Source of the DNA: Chloroflexota bacterium
Lineage (GTDB): Bacteria; Chloroflexota; Anaerolineae; J102
Length of the DNA: 15,822 bases
Assembly: GCA_003353825.1 (NCBI GenBank)
Contig: PIVW01000086.1
Location: forward strand, 1 to 15,822
Reading direction: 5' to 3'
Shown: positions 6,496 through 14,248 of the stretch, piece after piece
Layout of the letters: the number at the start of each line of letters is the position of its first letter
How positions within the stretch are numbered: position 1 is the stretch's first letter
Program-made: the position numbers and the translations under genes
Notes under the pieces: model-generated
The model's input: the letters and a program-made list of their open reading frames with translations, nothing else
Told to the model about the DNA's origin: nothing
Database searches by the model: none

Positions 6496-9400
6496 ATGAA
6501 ATCAACGACTAAAGATACGATTTATCAAGGCAACTCAATAATCTCCATTGAGACGCTTCCGGAGTACCCCCATCCGGTAGTAATCAAGAAGTCTTCGAAG
6601 GCCCGTGCTTCCCGGCGGTATGTTCTATCGTTAAAAAAGGAATATGAGATGACCCGACACCTCAACGCGGTCGAGGGGGTGCGCAAGGTCCTTGAGCAAC
6701 AGTCGATCGAGTATCAGCCAGCTTTGATCATGGAATTCATAGATGGGGAGACCTTGCTGGATATTATCGCCGGAACAACGCTTAATCTGCGGGCAAGAAT
6801 TGAAATAGCCATCGGTATAACCCGCATCCTTGGAAAAATCCATCGACACAATATTCTCCATCTGGATATCAACAGCAAGAACATACTCATCGGAAATATG
6901 CAGCAATCGGTTCATATTATCGATTTTGGTACTGCCTTTCACATTGATCGAACCGGCCAACTTAAGGTCCATCCTGACCAGGTGCTGGGAACCCTGCCGT
7001 ACATTTCGCCAGAACAGACAGGCAGAATCAACCGCGCAGTAGATGAACGCTCGGATCTATATTCATTGGGAATAGTTCTTTACGAACTCATGACCGGGCA
7101 ACTGCCGTTCGATTCAAGCGACCCGATGGACCTTGTCCATCATCACATTGCCAGGATACCAGTCTCACCGTCGGAGGTATCGACCGGGATCCCCGAGGTG
7201 CTCAGCGCCATCATTTTGAAACTGCTGTCAAAAAACGCCGGAGACCGCTATCAATCCGCAACTGGGGTTCAGTCCGATCTGGAGAAATGCTTACAGCGCT
7301 TGAGTCCGGAGGATACCATTGAAGGATTCCCACTGGGAGAGATCGATTATGCCGGTCGGCTGAGATTTCGTCAGAAACTTTATGGCCGTGACCGCGAGCT
7401 GAATGAGCTGGAGAGTGCGTTTGAAAGCGTTTGCCGGGATACCTCCTCAATCGTGATTGTCGGTGGTTATTCCGGGATTGGTAAGACAGCGCTGGTTGAA
7501 GAAATACAACGACCCGTATCTCAAAAAAATGGCTACTTCATAGAGGGGAAATTTGACCAGTTGGCCACCACCCCTTACGCAGGGATCATCCAGGCTTTTG
7601 CCCTGTTTACATCCCAGATACTGGCGCAGACCGAAACCCAGCTAGAGGCATTGCGGTCGAAGATCCTGGAAGCGGTGGGGCCAAACGGCAGGGTACTGAC
7701 GGATGTCGTTCCCAGTTTGGAACTGGTCATTGGCCCCCAGTCGGCCGTGCCGGACTTGAGTGGGCAGGAGGCGCAGAACCGTTTCAATTATGTCTTTCAG
7801 CGCTTTTTCGGTGCTATTGCTCAGAGCGAGCATCCGATTTGCTTCTTTCTGGACGATTTACAGTGGATCGACCCGGGCTCATTGGGCTTGCTGAAGTATC
7901 TGTTCTCCAGCCCCGACCTTGCTCATCTCCTCGTCGTCGGCGCCTACCGTGACAACGAAGTCCATGAAGATCATCCCTTGATGACGTTCATCGCAGATTT
8001 GGAAAAGGCCGGCGTCAACCTGAAACAGATGACCCTGCACAAGCTATCGGAAGCGGATGTCGAAGCGCTGATTTCAGACGTGCTGCGGTGTGACCCAGGC
8101 GAGATCCGGGAGCTTTCCAGGGTGGTCTATTCGCAGACAGATGGAAATCCGTTTTTCACCCGCCAGGTGCTGCGTAGTCTGGAAGATCAGGGCCTCATCA
8201 CGCTCGATACCGCCGCCGGTCACTGGCGTTGGGATTTGGATTCCCTTAGGGACCTGGATGTCGCGGACGGCGTTGTCGAACTTTTGGTTGGCAGGCTGGA
8301 GGAGCTCCCCACCGATATCCAGGAAACGCTCAAGATGGCGGCATGCATTGGAATCCAGTTTGACTTTGCTACCCTGACAGTGGTCACTGAAAGCGATGAC
8401 GACGCAATCCTTGGTCATGTCCGCGAAGCAGTCGCGGCGGGTTTGATGTGGGAACGCGATGATCGTGGCTACTTCGTCCACGACCGTGTGCAGGAAGCGG
8501 CCTATACCCTGGCGCCGATGGAGGAGCGTGATCTTCTGCATCTCACGATTGGCCGACTACTGCTGCAAAGACATGGCGCGAGTGATCACGAGCAGGATCT
8601 TTACAAGATTGTAGATCAGTTGAATCATGGACTCCACCTGGTCGAGGATGAGCAGGAGCAAATACAGATAGCCCGGCTGAACCTGCAGGCAGCTCGAGCG
8701 GCCCGTCAGGCCAACGCCTTCGAAACCGGACTGACCTACGCACGAGCCGGGATCGAGCTTCTCGGCGAGAATAGCTGGGACGAGTACTATCAACTCACCC
8801 AGGATCTCGAGGAGCAGGCTGCGCTTCTCGCCTACATGTCGGGAGACATCCCGGGCATGGAATATCACGGCGGGCGAGTGCTGCAGTTTGGGCGTGACCC
8901 CCTCGACCTGGCGCGCGTTCGCAGGGCGCACATGGAATTCCTCGCCGGTTCCAAGCACCATAATGAAGCTCTCGATATGGGGATCGAGGCCCTGCGCGAG
9001 CTAGGCTGGGACCTGCCGGCCGAGCCGGATTGGGAGTTCGCGATTTCCAGGGTGGCGGCGCTGAATGAGCGTCTCGAGCGCGAGCCACCCGAGTGGCTGG
9101 CCATGCGGCCTCTGGACGACCAGGATCCGCAGTTGGCTGCGGCTTTTGATATCTCGACGACCCTCGCGTCGACGGCCTTCGTGGCGCGACCTCCACTGTG
9201 CCCGCTGCTGCTGGTGATAAACCTGGAGCACTGTCTGACGCTGCGGCTCCTTCCGGCGAGCATTCCTTACCTGCTCAGCTTCTGGGCCTGCTATGAAAGT
9301 GGCTTACTGAACCAACCGGAGGCTGCGGTCGAGCGCTGTGAGTCAGCCCTGCGGCTCGCGGAGGAGCCAGCCTTCCGCAGCACCCAGTGCCGGGCGCTCG

Positions 9401-12400
9401 AGCACTTCGGCGTCTTCGTGCTCTTCTGGGTGAGACATCTGCAAGAAACTCTGGATCTCTTCCTGCGTGCGATCCGTGCCGCCCTCGACAGCGGTGACAA
9501 CGAGTTCTGCGCCTATTCGGTTGCCGGCTGGCCCAAACACGCCTTCTACGCTTCGGTCGATCTTGCCGAGGTCGAAGCAAGGTCTCTCGAACTGCGTGCC
9601 ATAACTGACGCTATCCAATTCGACACGATTAGCCTGTGGGTCAATATCTATGTGACGGCAGCGCGATTGCTGCGCGGTACGTCTTCCGTCAATGGCATGA
9701 TGTGGCGTGGCACTCTCTTCGACGAAGATCGAGATCTACCGGCTCTCCTCCAGACTGGTGACCTGATCGGACCCCTCTACCTATATTCCACCAAGGCCTG
9801 GCTCGCCACCCTTTTCGGCGACCATTCCATCGTCGAGGAGCAGACGGACTTGGTCGAACCCTACCTCGCGGCGGCCACGGGGGCTCTGGACTCCGCCATT
9901 GTCGCCTTCGTCTTCTGCCTTCGTCGTGCCCGCGAGCTCCGCGAACTCCCGGCGGACCCCGATCGCGATCGCTTACTTCGGGAAAACGTCGATTTCCTGG
10001 AACGCAGCGCCCGTCACGCGCCGATGAACTTCGCGCACAAGCTCTCGCTCGTGCGGGCCGAGGTGTTTAGAGCTCGAGGTGAGGTTTTGCCGGCCATGCA
10101 GGCCTACGAAAAGGCCGCCCAAGGCGCGATGGAAAACGGCTACCTGAGCGAATCCGGGTTGGCCTATGCGCTTGCCGCTGAGTTCTATCAGGATCTCGGC
10201 TTGCACCAGGCAGCGCTTCACAACTTACACCAGGCAGCACAGGCCTGGCGAAGCTGGGGCGCCCATGCGCTGGTAGAAAGCCTGAGCCAGCGCTTTGCGG
10301 ATCTTCCGGGACTTTCTGATTTGTCGTGGCAGAGCTCCGGCGACGCCGGTAAGGTACAAACAATCATTACCCAGCCCATAACGCCCTTCCAGTTGGATGT
10401 AGAAAGTATCATCAGCGCTTCGCAGTTGCTGGTTGCCGAAACCAATCTCGATCAACTTTGTACCCAAATGATGGATTTGGTGATGGCCAACTCAGGTGCG
10501 GAAAGAGCAGTGTTGCTGCTAAAGCAGGAAGATGAATGGTTCGTTCAGGCCCGAAAAGATTTAACAACCGATGAACATACGGCTCTTTTCCACCAGCCCT
10601 TCGATCCGACTGATCGCGAGACCGAACTCATCCCAGAATCGGTCTTCAATTATTGCCAGAGGACGCAAGATGTGCTGGTCTTGGGGGATGCCCAACTGGA
10701 TCATCGTTTCGCCGAAGATCGACTGATCAAAAATACGACCCAATCGATTGCCTGCCTCCCCTCCTTGGGCCAGGGGAAACTCCGAGCCATGCTGTATCTT
10801 GAAAACAACCAAACGGCAGATGTCTTCACCCCGGAAAATGTAGAACTCCTCAAGCACCTGTCATCTCAGTTCGCCATCTCTGTGGAAAATGCCTTGCTCT
10901 ACGATAGCCTCGAAAAAACGGTCAGGGAACTTCAGGTAAGCGATGAACGCTACAAACTGGCTGTTAGCGGATCCACGGCTGCACTCTGGGATTGGGATAT
11001 TTCCTCTAACATGGTGCATTATTCTGACCGAGTTACAGAGGTGTTGGAATACTCGCCAGGGGAATTCTCTGACTCACTGGACGAGTTTTGGAACCGGATC
11101 CACCCTGATGATTACCGAGCTACCCAGCAGGCCGTTGACCAACATCTAAATGATCAGGCGCCTTTCCAGGTTGATTATCGACTCCAGGCCAAATCTGGAC
11201 GGTATCGCTGGTTTCATGCCCGTGGGCAGGCCATCTGGGATGAAACCGGCAGAGCCATGCGCATGTCCGGTTCTATAACCGACATCACCGAGCGCAAGCA
11301 AGTAGAAGAAGAGCTGAGGAGAAGCGAAGAGCATTTCCGCAGCCTCATGGAGGGATCACCATTAGCTATTGAGATTTTGACGCCCGACGGACAGATCATC
11401 CAGGTAAATGCTGCCTGGATGAGTCTCTGGGGCGTCAATGAGGAAGAGACCGCACAAGCGCTGGCGGACTACAACATGCTTACCGATAAGCAAGTTGAAG
11501 AACTCGGTATTCTGCCGTTGGTCGAAAAAGCCTTCTCGGGACAGCCCGTCGTCCTGCCACCCATTCAATACCATGCCAGCCGAGCAGCGGAAGAGGTGGG
11601 ATTGGCGCAGATAGAAGCCCGGTCGCGCTGGATTCAGTGTCACCTGTATTCGGTTAAGGATGCCAATGGGGAAATCGACCACGTTGTTAACGTATACCTG
11701 GACATTACGGACCTCAGGCAGGCCGAGCAGGAGGCTCTAGAGCAAAGGGAGGCTCTGGCTCGAGTCGACCGCACCACGAGTATGGGGCAGCTAACCGGTT
11801 CGATTTCCCACGAATTGAACCAGCCGCTGACCGGCATTCTCAGTAATGCGCAAGCTGCGGAAATGATGATCGAGAGCGGCCAGTGGGAAGAAGAGGAAAT
11901 GTCAGAGATCATGGCCGATATCGTAGCCGACGCCAAACGCGCCGGAGATGTCATCCGCATCCTGCGGCAACTCTATCGTGAACAGAGAGTGGAATTCTTG
12001 CCGATCGACATCAATGCTATTGTGGAAGAAACAACGAAACTTCTCCATAGCGAGTTTATCATCCAGCGTGTCATGCTGACGACGCAATTTGATTCATCTC
12101 TGCCATGGGTGAATGGAAACAGAGTCCAGATCCAGCAAGTCCTGGTCAATCTCATCATGAATGCCAGCCAGGCCATGAATGACAAGACTGGTGAAGATCG
12201 GCGAATCCTAATCACAACGGAGTACGATGCCGATGAGGTCAAGGTTAGCGTAGACGACAATGGTTCGGGAATTGATCCGAATGTGATAGATGGTATCTTC
12301 GAGCCGCTGGCAACTTGGAAACCAGGCCACACGGGCATGGGATTGGCGATCAGTAATTCGATCATCAAAGCGCACGGTGGAAGAATGTGGGCGAAAAACA

Positions 12401-12465
12401 GGCCCGGGGGAGGCGCTCGCGTGGGCTTTGCACTCCCCGTGACCAATAAGGAAGATGAGCCGTGA
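6496..12465 (+). CDS. Hybrid Ser/Thr kinase / AAA ATPase / GAF / PAS / sensor histidine kinase
   Basis: This is a 1989-residue cytosolic sensor with no clear membrane segment. I chose ATG 6496 over an in-frame TTG at 6490; neither has a clear Shine-Dalgarno sequence. Residues 1-268 are a Ser/Thr kinase: VVIKKS lysine, catalytic loop HLDINSKN (Asp124), DFG (143-145), and SPEQ. The Asn in the catalytic loop is usual for this kinase subfamily. Residues about 296-680 are an AAA_16-type STAND ATPase, with Walker A GGYSGIGKTA (323-332) and Walker B CFFLDDLQWID (about 449-459). Residues about 690-1270 are helical, TPR-like. GAF is at about 1300-1473, PAS at about 1485-1598 and 1612-1742. The HisKA H-box SISHELNQPL has His1772. 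HATPase has Asn1885/1889, DNGSG and TGMGLAIS. It matches the known trifunctional kinase/ATPase/histidine kinase architecture. The H-box resembles FixL-type kinases, and it overlaps a FixJ-like regulator. The signal is unknown. Confidence 0.93.
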   Translation: MKSTTKDTIYQGNSIISIETLPEYPHPVVIKKSSKARASRRYVLSLKKEYEMTRHLNAVEGVRKVLEQQSIEYQPALIMEFIDGETLLDIIAGTTLNLRARIEIAIGITRILGKIHRHNILHLDINSKNILIGNMQQSVHIIDFGTAFHIDRTGQLKVHPDQVLGTLPYISPEQTGRINRAVDERSDLYSLGIVLYELMTGQLPFDSSDPMDLVHHHIARIPVSPSEVSTGIPEVLSAIILKLLSKNAGDRYQSATGVQSDLEKCLQRLSPEDTIEGFPLGEIDYAGRLRFRQKLYGRDRELNELESAFESVCRDTSSIVIVGGYSGIGKTALVEEIQRPVSQKNGYFIEGKFDQLATTPYAGIIQAFALFTSQILAQTETQLEALRSKILEAVGPNGRVLTDVVPSLELVIGPQSAVPDLSGQEAQNRFNYVFQRFFGAIAQSEHPICFFLDDLQWIDPGSLGLLKYLFSSPDLAHLLVVGAYRDNEVHEDHPLMTFIADLEKAGVNLKQMTLHKLSEADVEALISDVLRCDPGEIRELSRVVYSQTDGNPFFTRQVLRSLEDQGLITLDTAAGHWRWDLDSLRDLDVADGVVELLVGRLEELPTDIQETLKMAACIGIQFDFATLTVVTESDDDAILGHVREAVAAGLMWERDDRGYFVHDRVQEAAYTLAPMEERDLLHLTIGRLLLQRHGASDHEQDLYKIVDQLNHGLHLVEDEQEQIQIARLNLQAARAARQANAFETGLTYARAGIELLGENSWDEYYQLTQDLEEQAALLAYMSGDIPGMEYHGGRVLQFGRDPLDLARVRRAHMEFLAGSKHHNEALDMGIEALRELGWDLPAEPDWEFAISRVAALNERLEREPPEWLAMRPLDDQDPQLAAAFDISTTLASTAFVARPPLCPLLLVINLEHCLTLRLLPASIPYLLSFWACYESGLLNQPEAAVERCESALRLAEEPAFRSTQCRALEHFGVFVLFWVRHLQETLDLFLRAIRAALDSGDNEFCAYSVAGWPKHAFYASVDLAEVEARSLELRAITDAIQFDTISLWVNIYVTAARLLRGTSSVNGMMWRGTLFDEDRDLPALLQTGDLIGPLYLYSTKAWLATLFGDHSIVEEQTDLVEPYLAAATGALDSAIVAFVFCLRRARELRELPADPDRDRLLRENVDFLERSARHAPMNFAHKLSLVRAEVFRARGEVLPAMQAYEKAAQGAMENGYLSESGLAYALAAEFYQDLGLHQAALHNLHQAAQAWRSWGAHALVESLSQRFADLPGLSDLSWQSSGDAGKVQTIITQPITPFQLDVESIISASQLLVAETNLDQLCTQMMDLVMANSGAERAVLLLKQEDEWFVQARKDLTTDEHTALFHQPFDPTDRETELIPESVFNYCQRTQDVLVLGDAQLDHRFAEDRLIKNTTQSIACLPSLGQGKLRAMLYLENNQTADVFTPENVELLKHLSSQFAISVENALLYDSLEKTVRELQVSDERYKLAVSGSTAALWDWDISSNMVHYSDRVTEVLEYSPGEFSDSLDEFWNRIHPDDYRATQQAVDQHLNDQAPFQVDYRLQAKSGRYRWFHARGQAIWDETGRAMRMSGSITDITERKQVEEELRRSEEHFRSLMEGSPLAIEILTPDGQIIQVNAAWMSLWGVNEEETAQALADYNMLTDKQVEELGILPLVEKAFSGQPVVLPPIQYHASRAAEEVGLAQIEARSRWIQCHLYSVKDANGEIDHVVNVYLDITDLRQAEQEALEQREALARVDRTTSMGQLTGSISHELNQPLTGILSNAQAAEMMIESGQWEEEEMSEIMADIVADAKRAGDVIRILRQLYREQRVEFLPIDINAIVEETTKLLHSEFIIQRVMLTTQFDSSLPWVNGNRVQIQQVLVNLIMNASQAMNDKTGEDRRILITTEYDADEVKVSVDDNGSGIDPNVIDGIFEPLATWKPGHTGMGLAISNSIIKAHGGRMWAKNRPGGGARVGFALPVTNKEDEP

Positions 12466-13091
12466 GCGAACCAACGGTCTTTATCATTGACGATGATCCA
12501 TCCGCCCGTCGAGGACTTGCTCGTCTTGTCAAGGCGGCCGGCATGAGACAGGAGTCGTTTTCATCGGCCCGAGACTTCCTGCAATCAGGCAAATACGGCG
12601 GTCCCGGTTGCATTGTCTTGGACGTCAGAATGCCGGAAATGACGGGACCGGAATTGCAGTTGGAAATGGTCAAGGCTGAATATAGCATGCCGATCATCTT
12701 TCTCTCTGCACATGCAGATGTTGAAATCACGGCCGAGGCCATGAAAATGGGAGCGGTTGATTTCTTGACAAAACCCGTCGACCGGGACGACCTGCTGGAA
12801 GCCATCCGCATTTCGTTGGCCAAAGACGCCGAGAACCGCGCTCAAAGGGCCGAGATTTCTTCCATCAGTGAACGGATCAATTCGTTGACTCCACGTGAGT
12901 ACGAAATCATGACCTACGTTACTACCGGCATGCTGAACAAACAGATCGCGGCCGAGCTGGGAATTTCCGAGGAAACGGTCAAGATCCACCGCGGCCGGGT
13001 CATGCAGAAGATGGGGATCGTATCGGTTGCTGAACTCGTTCGCCTGTGCGAAAAAGCTGGTATCCTCCCAGCTAAAACACGTCGCCACTAA
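12462..13091 (+). CDS. FixJ/NarL-family two-component response regulator
   Basis: This 209-residue protein starts at GTG 12462, and the GTGA overlaps the kinase stop by 4 nt. An AAGGAAG Shine-Dalgarno at 12448-12454 lies at good distance, so translation is probably coupled to the kinase. The receiver (1-120) has acidic residues Asp10-12, phospho-acceptor Asp54 in VLDVRMPEMTG, Ser82 and Lys104 in TKPV. A linker leads to a LuxR-type HTH (about 140-200) with LTPREYEIM and ISEETVKIHRGRVMQKM. The overlap and the FixL-like histidine kinase just upstream make it the near-certain phosphorylation partner. Phosphorylation would be expected to drive dimerisation and promoter binding. Target genes are unknown. 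No degenerate residues were seen. Confidence 0.95.
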   Translation: MSEPTVFIIDDDPSARRGLARLVKAAGMRQESFSSARDFLQSGKYGGPGCIVLDVRMPEMTGPELQLEMVKAEYSMPIIFLSAHADVEITAEAMKMGAVDFLTKPVDRDDLLEAIRISLAKDAENRAQRAEISSISERINSLTPREYEIMTYVTTGMLNKQIAAELGISEETVKIHRGRVMQKMGIVSVAELVRLCEKAGILPAKTRRH

Positions 13092-13748
13092 ACACGCCGG
13101 CGAACACCAGCCGAACTCTACTCCTTCCTGTTGTGGTCAATTGAACAGGCGCTTATCCATGTCGGCATACGCGAGCCTCGAGATTCGGTCTTGTTCTCGG
13201 CCCTCATGTTGAAGGGGCGGTCCACGGCTGTTTAGACATTCTCTGACAACTCATATCAGCTGTTTCAAGGATGAACAGTCTGCAAGACAGAAATATGGAT
13301 AGTTAGCGTCTGTTGACATCGGGAACGGGCTTGGGGAAGACGAATTAGGAAATTGACCTATTGGTCTAGTGGCGAACAAGATTTGCAGGTCCAATAGATT
13401 CGTGAGTTAGAAATGGCAGGCGGGGATTTCGGGGCGCGGCGTTAAAGACATCTTCGAAACGAAATAGTTTGAGGCAGGTCATCTTGAATGGTTTCAGCGC
13501 TTTCGATCGGTGTTACTTAGCCATTTTCTCCGTCCCTATTTCGCTACTTATGGACTGCTACGCAAGCGAACCTTGTTTTCCCGTGTACCACTAAGATGGT
13601 ATATCGCCCAGCTTCCCAGCCACATATACTCTTAAGTGAGGTTCGGAAAGGAGTTTAGCTAAACAATGGTTCAATTCGCTCCGAACTCCATTTATGGTAA
13701 AGGTTGAAGGCCTATCGTTTTCGAAAGACATTCCGTACTTTGATTAAC
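13092..13748. other. Gene-poor spacer downstream of the response regulator
   Basis: About 650 bp without a recognisable gene. Immediately after the regulator stop, the same frame stays open for 47 codons (13092-13232, TAG at 13233-13235) with no recognisable family. A perfect TTGACA (13313-13318) has no matching -10. GTTCGGA (13641-13647) and TCCGAAC (13680-13686) form a 7-bp inverted repeat with a 32-bp spacer upstream of the stand-alone receiver, and could be an operator half-site pair or chance. No convincing terminator follows the regulator gene. Confidence 0.4.
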
Positions 13749-14171
13749 ATGACCAATGTCAACGTAGTATTCGTGGCAGATAGCGATCAGTCGGCCAGGA
13801 CAGGGCTTGTGCGTTTGCTACGTGTGGCTGGCTATGATATCCGTGAATTTTCTTCAGTAGAAGACCTCCTTGTTGCACTCAGATTTGACATGCCTGGATG
13901 TGTGGTGCTTGAGGTTCGAATGCTCAGGCTATCGGATAAGGAACTGCAAGCGGAACTATCGGCGTGCAGCGCACATGTGCCCATCATCATTGTTTCGGCT
14001 GATGACGATCCAGAAAGTAGGCGGATTGCATTAAAAATGAGTGCTGTAGGGTACTTTCGTAAACCCATTGACGGTACGGCGCTACTCGATGCGATCGAAT
14101 GGGCGCTGCAATCGAGCGACACACTTGAATCAAACCAAAATGATGACAACACCATCGTGTCTCAATCATAG
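13749..14171 (+). CDS. Stand-alone receiver-domain protein with Asp-to-Glu at the phospho-acceptor
   Basis: This is a 140-residue protein from ATG 13749. An in-frame TTG at 13704 would add 15 residues that do not belong to the fold, and neither start has a strong Shine-Dalgarno sequence. It is a single CheY-like receiver with no output domain. The acidic pair Asp11/Asp13, Ser83 (VSADD) and Lys105 (RKPID) are kept, but the phospho-acceptor position is Glu55 in CVVLEVRM and the following Pro is Leu. It aligns without gaps to the receiver of the FixJ-like regulator at 12462, at about 49 identities in about 111 positions by hand. Glu can mimic phospho-Asp in some receivers, so it may be locked active or act as a decoy for the nearby kinase. 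Alternatively it is a truncated, drifting paralogue. It lies 77 nt before the MscS gene start. Confidence 0.8.
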   Translation: MTNVNVVFVADSDQSARTGLVRLLRVAGYDIREFSSVEDLLVALRFDMPGCVVLEVRMLRLSDKELQAELSACSAHVPIIIVSADDDPESRRIALKMSAVGYFRKPIDGTALLDAIEWALQSSDTLESNQNDDNTIVSQS

Positions 14172-14187
14172 TCAAGATTTGGCTAAC

Positions 14188-14232
14188 ATGACGAACAATC
14201 TATCGAGTCGGCAATTGCTAACTGTGTATTAA
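14188..14232 (+). other. Possible 14-codon leader ORF before the MscS gene
   Basis: ATG at 14188 opens a 14-codon frame (MTNNLSSRQLLTVY) ending in TAA at 14230-14232, 16 nt before the MscS ATG. The 18 bases around its start (14178-14195) match 15 of 18 bases around the start of the upstream receiver gene (13739-13756). No ribosome-binding site is evident. It could be a leader peptide, a duplication scar or chance. Confidence 0.2.
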
Positions 14233-14248
14233 CGGTCACTTGGTCATC

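Noticed and set aside
8557..9618. Several long open frames on the minus strand opposite the kinase gene
   Set aside because: They lie in the GC-rich part of a strong plus-strand gene, are Arg/Ser/Pro-rich with no family resemblance, and are expected by chance at high GC.
13092..13235. 47-codon in-frame extension after the response-regulator stop
   Set aside because: The regulator already has a full-length receiver and HTH and ends where FixJ-type proteins normally end. The extension has no recognised domain, so readthrough is not supported.
13313..13318. Perfect TTGACA as a promoter -35 box
   Set aside because: No acceptable -10 hexamer lies 15-19 bp downstream.
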